Assembly: GCF_014836985.1 (NCBI RefSeq)
Contig: NZ_JACSPU010000006.1
Span: 62,001 to 126,000 of the forward strand
DNA: 64,000 bases
Source of the DNA: Planococcus wigleyi
GTDB lineage: Bacteria > Bacillota > Bacilli > Bacillales_A > Planococcaceae
Reading direction: 5' to 3'
Numbering within the stretch: position 1 is the first letter of the stretch; every line of letters starts with the position of its first letter. The notes below the pieces were generated by a model. It was given only the letters and a program-made list of their open reading frames with translations, was not told the DNA's origin and did not search any database. A program made the position numbers and the translations under genes. This document shows positions 33,921-42,410 of the stretch, one piece after another.

Positions 33921-34423
33921 GCTTGGCGCTCCGCCATTTGTTCAGCTGTATAGATGATGTTCATCGGATTGCCCCCGACAAAAGCTCCAGCTGGCACATC
34001 TTTATGGACGAGCGTGGCAGCGGAAACAATCGCGCCGTTTCCGATGGTGATGCCGGGCAAAATCGTGGTATTTGCTCCGATCATGACGCGGTCTCCAATG
34101 ACTACGTCGCCGAGCCGGTATTCATCTATTAAATATTCATGTGCCAGAATCGTCGTGTTATAGCCGATCACTGAATTTTTGCCGACCGTAATCCGCTCCG
34201 GAAACATAACATCCGGCATGACCATTAATGCAAAAGAGGAATGTTCACCAATTTTCATTTTAAGAAAAGTCTTGTACATCCAGTTTTTCATCGGCAAAAA
34301 CGGCGTATATCTGGCGGTTTGGATCACCATAAAATTTTTAGCCACCTTCCAGAAAGGAACCGTTTTGTAAATATGCCAAAGCGAGTTGGGGCCATCGACA
34401 AAATGCCGTTGTGTATTTCTCAT
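33911..34423 (-). CDS. yvoF: Hexapeptide-repeat acyltransferase, YvoF-like
   Basis: This 170-residue protein has left-handed beta-helix repeats (NSVIGYNTTILAHE, DRVMIGANTTILPG, NGAIVSAATLVHKD) typical of maltose/galactoside O-acetyltransferase-like enzymes. The acceptor is unknown. It overlaps ppaX by 4 nt and is the last gene of the hprK operon, as in Bacillus. Confidence 0.88.
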   Translation of the reverse strand: MRNTQRHFVDGPNSLWHIYKTVPFWKVAKNFMVIQTARYTPFLPMKNWMYKTFLKMKIGEHSSFALMVMPDVMFPERITVGKNSVIGYNTTILAHEYLIDEYRLGDVVIGDRVMIGANTTILPGITIGNGAIVSAATLVHKDVPAGAFVGGNPMNIIYTAEQMAERQAKS

Positions 34424-35076
34424 TTCACTGCCTCTTTTGTCAGCTCCAATAAATCACTGATATGCTGAAGCATATAATCGGGATTGAAACTAGCCAGGTA
34501 GTCTTCGCCTTTTGCTGACCAGGCAACGCCAGCCGTCCGGACTCCGGCATTTTTGCCGCCTTCAATATCATGCGAATTATCGCCGATCATCAAAGCTTCG
34601 TCATGAGATGCAGCTAATTGTTCCAAAGCCAGATGCAAGGGTTCCGGGTCTGGTTTTGGATTGCTGACATGATCCAGGCCAATCAGCACATCGAAAACAT
34701 CACTGACGCCCATCAGGTTTAGTCCATGACGGATTGTATCGCTTCTTTTAGTCGAGACGATCGCCATTTTCAGCCCTTGTGCTTTCAGCAGTCGCAGCGT
34801 TTCCGCCACACCGTCGTATTCTTCCACCAATTCATCGTGCATTGTCCGGTTCAAGGCGCGGTATTGTTCCGTCAACTCTTCCACACGCTCCGGATCAATC
34901 GCTGTAAATGTCTGTTTCAGCGACGGACCGATAAAATGCAGCACTTCTTCACGGCCAAAACGGCCAGGATAATGTTCATCCAATACTGCCAGAAAGGTCT
35001 GGATAATCAATTCATTGGTATCCAGCAAAGTGCCATCAAAATCGAACAATAACGTATTGATTTTTTTCGTCGTCAC
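34420..35076 (-). CDS. ppaX: Pyrophosphatase PpaX
   Basis: This 218-residue HAD-family hydrolase has the nucleophile motif DFDGTLLDT (12-20), motif II VSTKR (about 107) and motif IV MIGDNSHD (about 163). In Bacillus it hydrolyses the pyrophosphate released when HprK dephosphorylates HPr-Ser-P, so its operon with hprK is functional. The start is GTG at 35076 and overlaps yvoD by 4 nt. Confidence 0.92.
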   Translation of the reverse strand: MTTKKINTLLFDFDGTLLDTNELIIQTFLAVLDEHYPGRFGREEVLHFIGPSLKQTFTAIDPERVEELTEQYRALNRTMHDELVEEYDGVAETLRLLKAQGLKMAIVSTKRSDTIRHGLNLMGVSDVFDVLIGLDHVSNPKPDPEPLHLALEQLAASHDEALMIGDNSHDIEGGKNAGVRTAGVAWSAKGEDYLASFNPDYMLQHISDLLELTKEAVK

Positions 35077-36008
35077 GTGGAAACCACACCCTTCTCTTTT
35101 TCTTCCGCTTTACGCCACATATAGGAAACGAAAATCGTTAAGGCCAAGGCGGTGACGACGCGAATCGCCAGCAGCGGCCATATCGGGATGCCGAGTGGAA
35201 TAAAAATCAGCGTATCTTCCACGATGGCATGGCAGGCAACCAGGAAGATGAAGACCAAAGTCGCATCTTTTTTGCTGACGCCGTCTTCCTGCACTGCTTG
35301 AATCATCACACCCGCTCCCATGGCCAGCCCAAATATCAGTCCGGAAGCAAGTGTCAGGGAAGCGTTTTTTTCTACCCCCAGCAGGCGTGTCAACGGCCCC
35401 AGCATAGAGGATATTTTCTGAAGATACTGCTTGTCTTTCAAAATTTGAATCATGAGCATCAGGGGAATGACGATCATTGCCAATTGCAGAACGCCAAACG
35501 ATGCTTTCTCAAGCCCGATCAGGAAAATCGCCAGCCAGCTTTCTGGCACAGCAGCAGCTTCAGGAGCAAAGCCATACTGTGCTATTTCGCCGCCGCCTTT
35601 CCAAAATAAATTGATCAGGATAGCGGACAGTCCAGCAAGACCGAAACGGACCACCAGCACTACCCACAGTTTGACGCCTACTTTCAGCGCTACGCCCGTC
35701 TCAATGAAAATATTATGTGAGAATGACAGCATGACGGCCAGAATAAACACTTCCTTGACCGTCAGTTCCAATGACAGGATACCGGCGATACCGGCATACA
35801 GATTCAGCGCGTTCCCCAGAACCAGCGGAATGGCGGCATCTCCACTTAAACCGAACAAGCCCATAATCGGCGCTACTAAATCAATGATAAAAGGCAGAAC
35901 CGGTGTATATTGAAGCATGGTGACGAGGAGGGTAATCGGGAAAATGATCTTCCCCAATGACCAAGTCGTCTTCAATCCTGCTTTCAATCCATTTTTCAAC
36001 GTTGACAT
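35073..36008 (-). CDS. yvoD: Nucleoside-recognition (Gate) domain membrane protein, YvoD-like
   Basis: This 311-residue protein has about eight membrane segments and two Gate/nucleoside-recognition-like domains, similar to the spore maturation SpmA/SpmB family. The transported or sensed molecule is unknown. It lies 19 nt after lgt in the hprK-lgt-yvoD-ppaX-yvoF operon. Its ribosome binding site (GGAAAGAAG) is weak. Confidence 0.85.
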   Translation of the reverse strand: MSTLKNGLKAGLKTTWSLGKIIFPITLLVTMLQYTPVLPFIIDLVAPIMGLFGLSGDAAIPLVLGNALNLYAGIAGILSLELTVKEVFILAVMLSFSHNIFIETGVALKVGVKLWVVLVVRFGLAGLSAILINLFWKGGGEIAQYGFAPEAAAVPESWLAIFLIGLEKASFGVLQLAMIVIPLMLMIQILKDKQYLQKISSMLGPLTRLLGVEKNASLTLASGLIFGLAMGAGVMIQAVQEDGVSKKDATLVFIFLVACHAIVEDTLIFIPLGIPIWPLLAIRVVTALALTIFVSYMWRKAEEKEKGVVST

Positions 36009-36027
36009 CTGATCGCTTCTTTCCAGG

Positions 36028-36840
36028 TTATTTGTCTTTATAATGCGGCGGATTTTTGATTGCTACTCTGCGGTATATGATAAGCACCACAGCGATAACA
36101 ACGGCAATAACCGAGACCAATTGTGCGGCACGAAGTTCACCGACCACATAGAGGCTGTCTGTCCGCATTCCTTCTATAAAGAAGCGGCCCACAGAATACC
36201 AAATCATATAGAAGAAAAACATTTCGCCACGCACCAAATTCACTTTACGCAGCAACAGCAAAATGATGATGCCCACCAGGCTCCACATGGATTCATACAG
36301 GAACGTCGGGTGGTAGTAAGCTCCATCTATGTACATATGATTGATGATCCAATCCGGAATGAACAGGTTTTCCAGAAACGTCCGTGACACTTCTCCGCCA
36401 TGCGCTTCCTGGTTGATGAAATTGCCCCATCGGCCAATTGCCTGGCCGATCAGAATACTGGGTGCTAAGATATCTGCTACTTTCAAAAAGGAGGTATTGC
36501 GCTTTTTGGTGAACAGATAAGCCACAATCACCGATGCAATCAAAGCACCATGGATGGCGATTCCGCCATTCCAGATGGCAATGATTTCACCAGGATTGTC
36601 TTTGTAATGTTCCCATTCAAATGCTACATAGTAAATCCGGGCACCGACGATAGCCAACGGCACCGCCCAAATCAATAGATCCGTTAAATATTCAGGGTGC
36701 AATCCCCGCTTGACCATTTCACGCTGCCCCACCAGAAAGGCAATGACAATGCCTGTTGCGATGATGACGCCGTACCACCGGACCGAAATCGGACCGAGTG
36801 AAAACGCGACCGGGTCTATTGAAGCTAATATTGAAAACAT
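36028..36840 (-). CDS. lgt: Prolipoprotein diacylglyceryl transferase
   Basis: This 270-residue integral membrane enzyme attaches diacylglycerol to lipobox cysteines, the first step in lipoprotein maturation. The family signature [13 protein letters not shown] and the catalytic His region [12 protein letters not shown] are present, with about seven membrane segments. The ATG at 36840 is chosen because AGGTG lies 6 nt upstream; the GTG at 36849 overlaps that site. It lies 21 nt after hprK. Confidence 0.95.
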   Translation of the reverse strand: MFSILASIDPVAFSLGPISVRWYGVIIATGIVIAFLVGQREMVKRGLHPEYLTDLLIWAVPLAIVGARIYYVAFEWEHYKDNPGEIIAIWNGGIAIHGALIASVIVAYLFTKKRNTSFLKVADILAPSILIGQAIGRWGNFINQEAHGGEVSRTFLENLFIPDWIINHMYIDGAYYHPTFLYESMWSLVGIIILLLLRKVNLVRGEMFFFYMIWYSVGRFFIEGMRTDSLYVVGELRAAQLVSVIAVVIAVVLIIYRRVAIKNPPHYKDK

Positions 36841-36861
36841 CCTGTGCACCTACCCATTCGC

Positions 36862-37788
36862 TTAGTTTGTATCTTGAGCAATGACGTCATCCAAACGCTT
36901 AGAAAATTCTTCAGCGGCATTGACGCCCATCCGTTTGAGGCGGTAGTTCATCGCTGCCACTTCGATAATGACGGATAAGTTCCGTCCGGGACGAACAGGA
37001 ATTGTCAGTTTCGTTAAGTGCGTGTCGATGATTTTCATCTTTTCCTCTTCCAGTCCAAGGCGGTCATAGGTCTTATCCGGATCCCACAGTTCCAGGTCAA
37101 TGACCAGGGAAATCCTTTTAAAGGTACGGACAGCGCTCGCTCCAAATAAAGTCATAATATCGATGATGCCGACTCCACGGATTTCGAGAAGGTGTTCAAT
37201 CAGTTTAGGCGGATGGCCAACCAGAGTATTTTCCCCTTCTTGGTGGATTTCTACGCAATCATCCGCTACCAGGCGATGGCCTTTTTTGACCAACTCAAGC
37301 GCCGTCTCACTTTTTCCGACGCCACTTTTTCCTGTCAGCAAGACGCCTACCCCATAAATATCAACCAAGACACCATGAATGGCTGTAGTCGGAGCCAATT
37401 GGCTTTCCAGGAAATTCGTCAACAAACTGGAGAAACGTGTGGTCGACATGGTCGTAGTCATCACCGGAACATGCCGATTGCTAGACGCGATAACCAATTC
37501 TTCCGGAACCGGAACGCCATGTGACACGATAATAGCCGGCGTATCGTCCGTGCACAGTTTCATCATGCGGTCCAACCGTTCTTTCGGTGTCAGCATGGCA
37601 AAAAAAGAAAGCTCGGTTTTGCCGAGCAATTGTACACGGTTTGCTGGATAATGAGTGAAATAGCCGGCCATTTCCAAACCGGGTCTTGAAATATCACTGA
37701 TGGGTATATGGCGGCCGATGCCTTCTTCTCCGCTGATCAAATCCAGCTCGAACGTTTCCATCACTTGTTTTGTTGTTACTTGTCCCAT
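36862..37788 (-). CDS. hprK: HPr kinase/phosphorylase
   Basis: This 308-residue bifunctional sensor phosphorylates and dephosphorylates Ser46 of HPr and Crh in response to ATP, pyrophosphate and fructose-1,6-bisphosphate. The Walker A loop GKSGVGKS is at 153-160, the active-site H138 is just before it, and the HprK signature lies around [17 protein letters not shown]. The ATG has GAGGGG upstream. It opens the operon whose downstream ppaX removes the pyrophosphate. Confidence 0.97.
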   Translation of the reverse strand: MGQVTTKQVMETFELDLISGEEGIGRHIPISDISRPGLEMAGYFTHYPANRVQLLGKTELSFFAMLTPKERLDRMMKLCTDDTPAIIVSHGVPVPEELVIASSNRHVPVMTTTMSTTRFSSLLTNFLESQLAPTTAIHGVLVDIYGVGVLLTGKSGVGKSETALELVKKGHRLVADDCVEIHQEGENTLVGHPPKLIEHLLEIRGVGIIDIMTLFGASAVRTFKRISLVIDLELWDPDKTYDRLGLEEEKMKIIDTHLTKLTIPVRPGRNLSVIIEVAAMNYRLKRMGVNAAEEFSKRLDDVIAQDTN

Positions 37789-37955
37789 TTATTACCCCTC
37801 ATTCCTTATCCACATATTATTTCGAATTTTCATCGAAGTTGTTTTATTCCCATGCGGTTTGCTTTTATTTTAACATGGATAAAACAAATTTGAAGATTTT
37901 TGTCCCCTTTCCTCCTTTACCGAGCTATATATCCGGCAAAAGGAGGTTTTTCATC

Positions 37956-38519
37956 ATGAAGATTATGATTGATGCCGGACACGGCCCTGAGACGCCAGGC
38001 AAGCGTTCACCGGATGGCAGACTAAGGGAATTCCATTTCAATTCTGCAGTGGCGGAAGAAGTCAAAAAGCGTTTATTTTTAGACGGCCATACTGTTTTTT
38101 TCAGCCATCAGGCGAATGTGGATGTTCCTTTGCACGAGCGTGTCAGTCTGGCCAATCGCTTGAAAGTGGACTTGTTCGTTTCCATCCATGCCAATGCCAT
38201 GGGCCAAACATTCAATTCTGCCAATGGACTCGAAACTTTCACTTACACTCAGCCGCAAACAGCCACCCGCCAATTGGCTCAGTTTATCCAGAACTCACTG
38301 GTGTTGGCGACTGGACGAAAAGACCGCGGCGTCAAACAAGCTGATTTCGCTGTGCTGCGGGATACGCACATGCCGGCCATTTTAGTGGAATGTGGCTTTA
38401 TGACCCATAAGCAGGAAGTTGAACTGCTTAAATCAGCCGCATACCGGAAAAGCTGTGCCCAAGGGATCTGTTTCGGAATTGCCTGTTTTGAAGCAAACCG
38501 TTTGCCCTTATCGAAGTGA
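37956..38519 (+). CDS. N-acetylmuramoyl-L-alanine amidase (Amidase_3), no signal peptide
   Basis: This 187-residue protein is a bare Amidase_3 catalytic domain. It has zinc ligands H9 (DAGHG), E25 (LREFHFNS) and H78 (VSIHAN), and the catalytic E145 (VECGF). It would cleave the bond between MurNAc and L-Ala in peptidoglycan. No signal peptide or cell-wall-binding domain is present, so secretion would need another route, or lysis from inside, as for mother-cell amidases. The start at 37956 follows AAAGGAGG by 9 nt. The frame extends upstream to 37770 without translation signals. Confidence 0.88.
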   Translation: MKIMIDAGHGPETPGKRSPDGRLREFHFNSAVAEEVKKRLFLDGHTVFFSHQANVDVPLHERVSLANRLKVDLFVSIHANAMGQTFNSANGLETFTYTQPQTATRQLAQFIQNSLVLATGRKDRGVKQADFAVLRDTHMPAILVECGFMTHKQEVELLKSAAYRKSCAQGICFGIACFEANRLPLSK

Positions 38520-38536
38520 GTTTGACTTATTGGAAC

Positions 38537-38566
38537 GCGAAAGCCAAAGCGGCTTTCGCTTTTTTT
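38537..38566 (+). terminator. Terminator of the amidase gene
   Basis: A 9-bp stem GCGAAAGCC/GGCTTTCGC with a 5-nt loop and seven T residues. Confidence 0.9.
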
Positions 38567-38616
38567 CGTATTAGGGGCGAGAGATTCTGCTAAACTGAAA
38601 TTAAAGAGGTGATCTT

Positions 38617-40563
38617 ATGAACAAAACCATTGGTATTCTTGCGCATGTTGATGCCGGCAAGACTACGTTCTCAGAACAATTGCTGTACCACACAAAAAGC
38701 ATCCGTGAGCGTGGGCGGGTTGATCACCAAAATACTTTTCTCGATAGCCACGCCATTGAAAAAAACCGTGGCATCACTATTTTTGCTGACCAAGCCCATT
38801 TTTCCTTTAACAATTCAACTTACTTTCTGATAGATACACCCGGACATGTCGATTTTTCCCCAGAGATGGAACGTTCGATTCAGGTTATGGATTACGCTAT
38901 CGTCATCATCAGTGCGGTCGATGGCATTGAAGGGCACACTGAAACCGTCTGGCAGTTGCTGCAAAAATATAAAGTACCGGTCTTTTTCTTTATTAACAAA
39001 GCAGATCGTGAAGGTGCAGACCCTGTGGGCGTACTTGATGAAATCCGCTTGAACTTCACCGATGATGCTTTCGATCTGACAAGCTCTTTTCATAACGGAA
39101 CTATGACTGAAGAGCTGATAGAATTCATTGCTGAACGGGACGAAGCCTTGTTGACCCATTATCTGGAATCCGGATACGAAGAGACTCTTTGGCTGGAGGC
39201 TTTCCAACAGATGATCGCGGACAAGCGACTCTTTCCAGCTGCCAGCGGTTCTGCTTTGCAGGACACTGGCATCCGCGAATTCCTCATGCAATTGGACCTG
39301 TTGACGGTCGGTTCCTATTCCGAAAGCGAGGAATTCGGTGCGTTAATCTACAAAATCCGGCATGATGAAAACGGCAATCGCCTCAGTTTTCTCAAAGCAT
39401 TCAGCGGAACGCTTCAAGTCCGCGATAAACTGATATATGGGACCAAGCGTCTTGAAGAAAAAGTCACACAAATCCGCCTATACAACGGACAGAAATTCCT
39501 GACAGCAGACCAAGTACAGGCAGGAGAACTGTTTGCTGTCTCCGGATTAACCGAAGCGTCCGTTGGCGATTCGGTGGGCGCCCTACAGGAGAAAGCTGAT
39601 TTCGGTTTGGTTCCCACCTTGAAATCAACAGTCCTTTTTGATGCCTCCCTTTCTCCTAAAGAAGTGTTAACCAGCTTTCGGATGCTGGGTGCCGAAGATC
39701 CTTCCCTGTCTGTTTTTTGGGATGAGTATTTTCAACAAATCCAGATTCAAGTGATGGGAACCATTCAATTGGAAGTTCTTGAACAAGTTGTGCTGGAACG
39801 ATTTGGTTATCGTGTCGGGTTCGGTAATCCAGAAATTCTTTACAAAGAAACCATTGCGTCTTCCGTCATGGGTTACGGACATTTTGAACCACTGCGGCAT
39901 TATGCGGAAGTTCATCTGAAGTTGGAACCGGGAGAGCGCGGCAGCGGCTTTCAATTAGACAACACCTGCCATGCGGATGCTTTATCTGTCGGCCACCAAA
40001 ACCTGGTTCTTCATCATTTGAATGAACGTGCACACCACGGTTTATTGACTGGTTCTCCGGTAACCGATGTCAAAGCGACTTTAGTGACCGGCCGCGGACA
40101 TAACCAGCACACGGCTGGCGGCGATTTTCGGGAAGCCGCATTCCGCGCACTTCGGCAAGGCTTGGAACAGGCAAAAAATCGGTTGCTCGAACCGATGTAC
40201 CATTTCAAAATCAAAGTCAATACTGACCAGATGGGGAAAGTGCTGTCTGACATCCAACAGGCTTATGGCAGCTTTTCAGCGCCTGAAACAACCGGCCAGA
40301 AAACGATGATTACCGGCCGTGTTCCCGTTGCTACATTCATGAATTACAGTTCGGAATTCGCAGCATTTACTCACGGCAAAGGAGCGCTCAGCCTGCTGTT
40401 CGATGGGTATGATTTCTGTCATAATGAAGATGAAGTGATTGCCCGGATTGGATATGACAAAAACGCAGATCCCCTCTACACTTCCACTTCCATCTTTTGT
40501 GCGAAAGGCCAAGGCTATAAAGTGCCATGGGATGAAGCTGAACAGGCTATGCATTGTCTGTAA
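38617..40563 (+). CDS. TetM/OtrA-like translational GTPase
   Basis: This 648-residue protein has the EF-G-like architecture of ribosome protection proteins. The GTPase motifs are AHVDAGKT (9-16), RGITI, DTPGH and NKAD; domains II to V follow to the C terminus. The domain IV loop reads HTAGGDFREA instead of the TetM-type STPADFR, and the G5 position reads SGSAL rather than SAK-like. It belongs to a chromosomal branch of the family for which tetracycline protection is not established. No mobile element surrounds it. The ATG has AAAGAGGTG upstream. Confidence 0.82.
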   Translation: MNKTIGILAHVDAGKTTFSEQLLYHTKSIRERGRVDHQNTFLDSHAIEKNRGITIFADQAHFSFNNSTYFLIDTPGHVDFSPEMERSIQVMDYAIVIISAVDGIEGHTETVWQLLQKYKVPVFFFINKADREGADPVGVLDEIRLNFTDDAFDLTSSFHNGTMTEELIEFIAERDEALLTHYLESGYEETLWLEAFQQMIADKRLFPAASGSALQDTGIREFLMQLDLLTVGSYSESEEFGALIYKIRHDENGNRLSFLKAFSGTLQVRDKLIYGTKRLEEKVTQIRLYNGQKFLTADQVQAGELFAVSGLTEASVGDSVGALQEKADFGLVPTLKSTVLFDASLSPKEVLTSFRMLGAEDPSLSVFWDEYFQQIQIQVMGTIQLEVLEQVVLERFGYRVGFGNPEILYKETIASSVMGYGHFEPLRHYAEVHLKLEPGERGSGFQLDNTCHADALSVGHQNLVLHHLNERAHHGLLTGSPVTDVKATLVTGRGHNQHTAGGDFREAAFRALRQGLEQAKNRLLEPMYHFKIKVNTDQMGKVLSDIQQAYGSFSAPETTGQKTMITGRVPVATFMNYSSEFAAFTHGKGALSLLFDGYDFCHNEDEVIARIGYDKNADPLYTSTSIFCAKGQGYKVPWDEAEQAMHCL

Positions 40564-40594
40564 GACCACATCTGACAGAAAAGAGGGATGGGCC

Positions 40595-41020
40595 ATGTAT
40601 GAACCAAAAACAAAAGAAAATGACGCCGACGTCATTGAATTCATCGAAGCGGTCGAAAACCCTAAAAAGCGGCAGGATGCATACAAGCTGCTGGAACTAT
40701 TTGAACAGGCTAGCGGATTTCCAGCCAGAATGTGGGGATCGAGCATCATCGGCTTTGGTTCCTATCATTACGTGTACAAAACTGGCCATCAAGGAGATGC
40801 TCCATTAGTCGGTTTTTCTCCTCGCAAAGCGAAGATTAGCCTCTATTTTGCAACTGGAGACGAGAAACGCGAACCGCTTCTCGAGAAATTAGGCAAGCAT
40901 ACCAGCGGCAAAGCCTGTGTCTATATTAATAAAACAGAGGATATCGATCTCGAAATTCTAAAGCAATTGATTAAACAGTCGATTGATTTTCTGCAGGAAC
41001 TTTATCCTGATGCACATTAA
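40595..41020 (+). CDS. DUF1801 protein
   Basis: This 141-residue protein fits the DUF1801 (YdhG-like) fold, with the conserved core PARMWGSSIIGFGSYHYVY at about 45-63 and KISLYF at about 81-86. Function is unknown. It starts 31 nt after the TetM-like gene with AAGAGGG upstream and shares its transcript. Confidence 0.85.
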   Translation: MYEPKTKENDADVIEFIEAVENPKKRQDAYKLLELFEQASGFPARMWGSSIIGFGSYHYVYKTGHQGDAPLVGFSPRKAKISLYFATGDEKREPLLEKLGKHTSGKACVYINKTEDIDLEILKQLIKQSIDFLQELYPDAH

Positions 41021-41058
41021 AAAGTCCGGATGGCCTTCATAGGCCGTCCGGACTTTTT
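41019..41058 (+). terminator. Terminator of the TetM-like/DUF1801 operon
   Basis: A long stem (AAAAGTCCGGA-GGCC / GGCC-TCCGGACTTTT) followed by a T run. The A run on its left also allows reverse action. Confidence 0.9.
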
Positions 41059-41093
41059 CAATTCTACTTATTTGAGGAAGCCTTGATGCACAA

Positions 41094-41130
41094 TAAAAAA
41101 GAACCGGCTTAGAATATCTGAGCCGGTTTC
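41094..41130 (-). terminator. Terminator of the yvlB-like gene
   Basis: The stem AACCGGCT/AGCCGGTT with an 11-nt loop is followed by CTTTTTTATT on the minus strand. Confidence 0.8.
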
Positions 41131-41140
41131 GAGATAATGG

Positions 41141-42310
41141 TTATTCAATGGTTAAATAGCGGAGCAGGACTGAGCCTGTTTTCGTTTCGCCATAGACCAA
41201 TAAAGGAGCCGCAGCTGGTTCCGTTCCCTGTTTGGAGAAACGAATGGATTTCTGCATAAACTGTCCTTGTTCATGAGTGCTGTCGATGTCCGACAGCAGT
41301 ACATCCATTTTGCCCAAGTTCGAAGAAACTTCACCTTTCAGCGGCAAATGAGAAGGGATGTAAAGCTCGACATTGCCAGCCAAAGTTTTTGTTTCCAACT
41401 TGCGCGCTTCTTTGCATCTTGTAGTGGCAACAATATTGCCGTTCAACGATTTGGAAACGATTGTTTGAATATCGCCATCGATGTAGATGCGGCCATTCAA
41501 GGTTTCGGCTTCCAGTACTTTTCCTTTTGTTTCCTGTACATGGATAGCACCATTGGCCGTTTCCAGTTCAGCATCGTCAAACTCCACATGCTTCAAATCG
41601 ACTTTGCCATTTGCTGTTTTCACTTTGATCAGAGCAGCATCGACGCGTTTCATGGCAAAACCACCATTGAACAAGCGAGCAGTGATGTGCTCGTAAGAAG
41701 CTTCCGGCACGTACAATACAACATTCACTTGAGTAGTCTTCAAATCGCTGATGATGCGCAACTTGTGGTCATCAGCTATAAAGACGAACTTATCAAGAAA
41801 ATCTGCTTTAGCCTGAGCCGGCGATTCTGAGCGATATGCTTTAACGCTGCATTCTGCACGCAACAACCCGTCCTGCGACGGGAATATTTCCAATTGGCCG
41901 TTTGCGATATCCGCAATGATTGTATTGAGGTCTGTTATTTCTTCACTAAAGGTGTGGGTGAATTGAACTGCTTCACCAAATGGAGAATCGAATTCCATCG
42001 TTTTTAACTTGCCGACAGATGTTTGCATGAAGTCCATCATGCGGCCACCTAAATCGTTGAAATCGCGGGAAACATTTTTCGAGACATTTTTTGAGACATT
42101 TTTCGAAAAGTCTTTCGATACTTTCTTCATAATATCTTCAGGTCTGAAAAATCCGCGCTTCCCTGATTTTTCTCTCTGGTTGTTGCGGCCGTAATCCGGC
42201 TCATTTGAAGAACTGCTGCCATCTATAGCGCGCAGCAACTCAACGGCTTCCCGCGCTGAAATCGTACCGTTTTCAACCATGTCCAAAATGCGTTCTTTTT
42301 CGCTTTGCAT
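41141..42310 (-). CDS. yvlB: YvlB-like DUF4097 beta-helix protein
   Basis: This 389-residue protein has a short N-terminal helical segment (SEKERILDMVENGTISAREA), a Lys/Ser linker with the fourfold repeat KNVS/KDFS at about 64-81, and a C-terminal DUF4097 domain made of repeated strands (KVKTANGKVDLKHV, ELETANGAIHVQET, EAETLNGRIYIDG). Such proteins are often linked to membrane-stress responses in Bacillus. The ATG at 42310 is set by AGGAGG 9 nt upstream. It follows uvrA by 100 nt. Confidence 0.85.
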   Translation of the reverse strand: MQSEKERILDMVENGTISAREAVELLRAIDGSSSSNEPDYGRNNQREKSGKRGFFRPEDIMKKVSKDFSKNVSKNVSKNVSRDFNDLGGRMMDFMQTSVGKLKTMEFDSPFGEAVQFTHTFSEEITDLNTIIADIANGQLEIFPSQDGLLRAECSVKAYRSESPAQAKADFLDKFVFIADDHKLRIISDLKTTQVNVVLYVPEASYEHITARLFNGGFAMKRVDAALIKVKTANGKVDLKHVEFDDAELETANGAIHVQETKGKVLEAETLNGRIYIDGDIQTIVSKSLNGNIVATTRCKEARKLETKTLAGNVELYIPSHLPLKGEVSSNLGKMDVLLSDIDSTHEQGQFMQKSIRFSKQGTEPAAAPLLVYGETKTGSVLLRYLTIE

Positions 42311-42410
42311 GTATTGTGGCCTCCTCATTGTCTGGTTGCAGGCAAGCAGATGCGTACCTGAACAAACAGATCTTTTCTTCTAAATGATACGTTTGGCAGC
42401 CCGAAAAGTT

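Noticed and set aside
37770-37955. N-terminal extension of the amidase (frame open to 37770)
   Set aside because: The extension lacks a ribosome binding site and a signal peptide, whereas AAAGGAGG precedes the ATG at 37956.
38617-40563. Acquired tetracycline resistance gene on a mobile element
   Set aside because: No transposase, integrase or resistance neighbours are present and the sequence motifs differ from mobile TetM.
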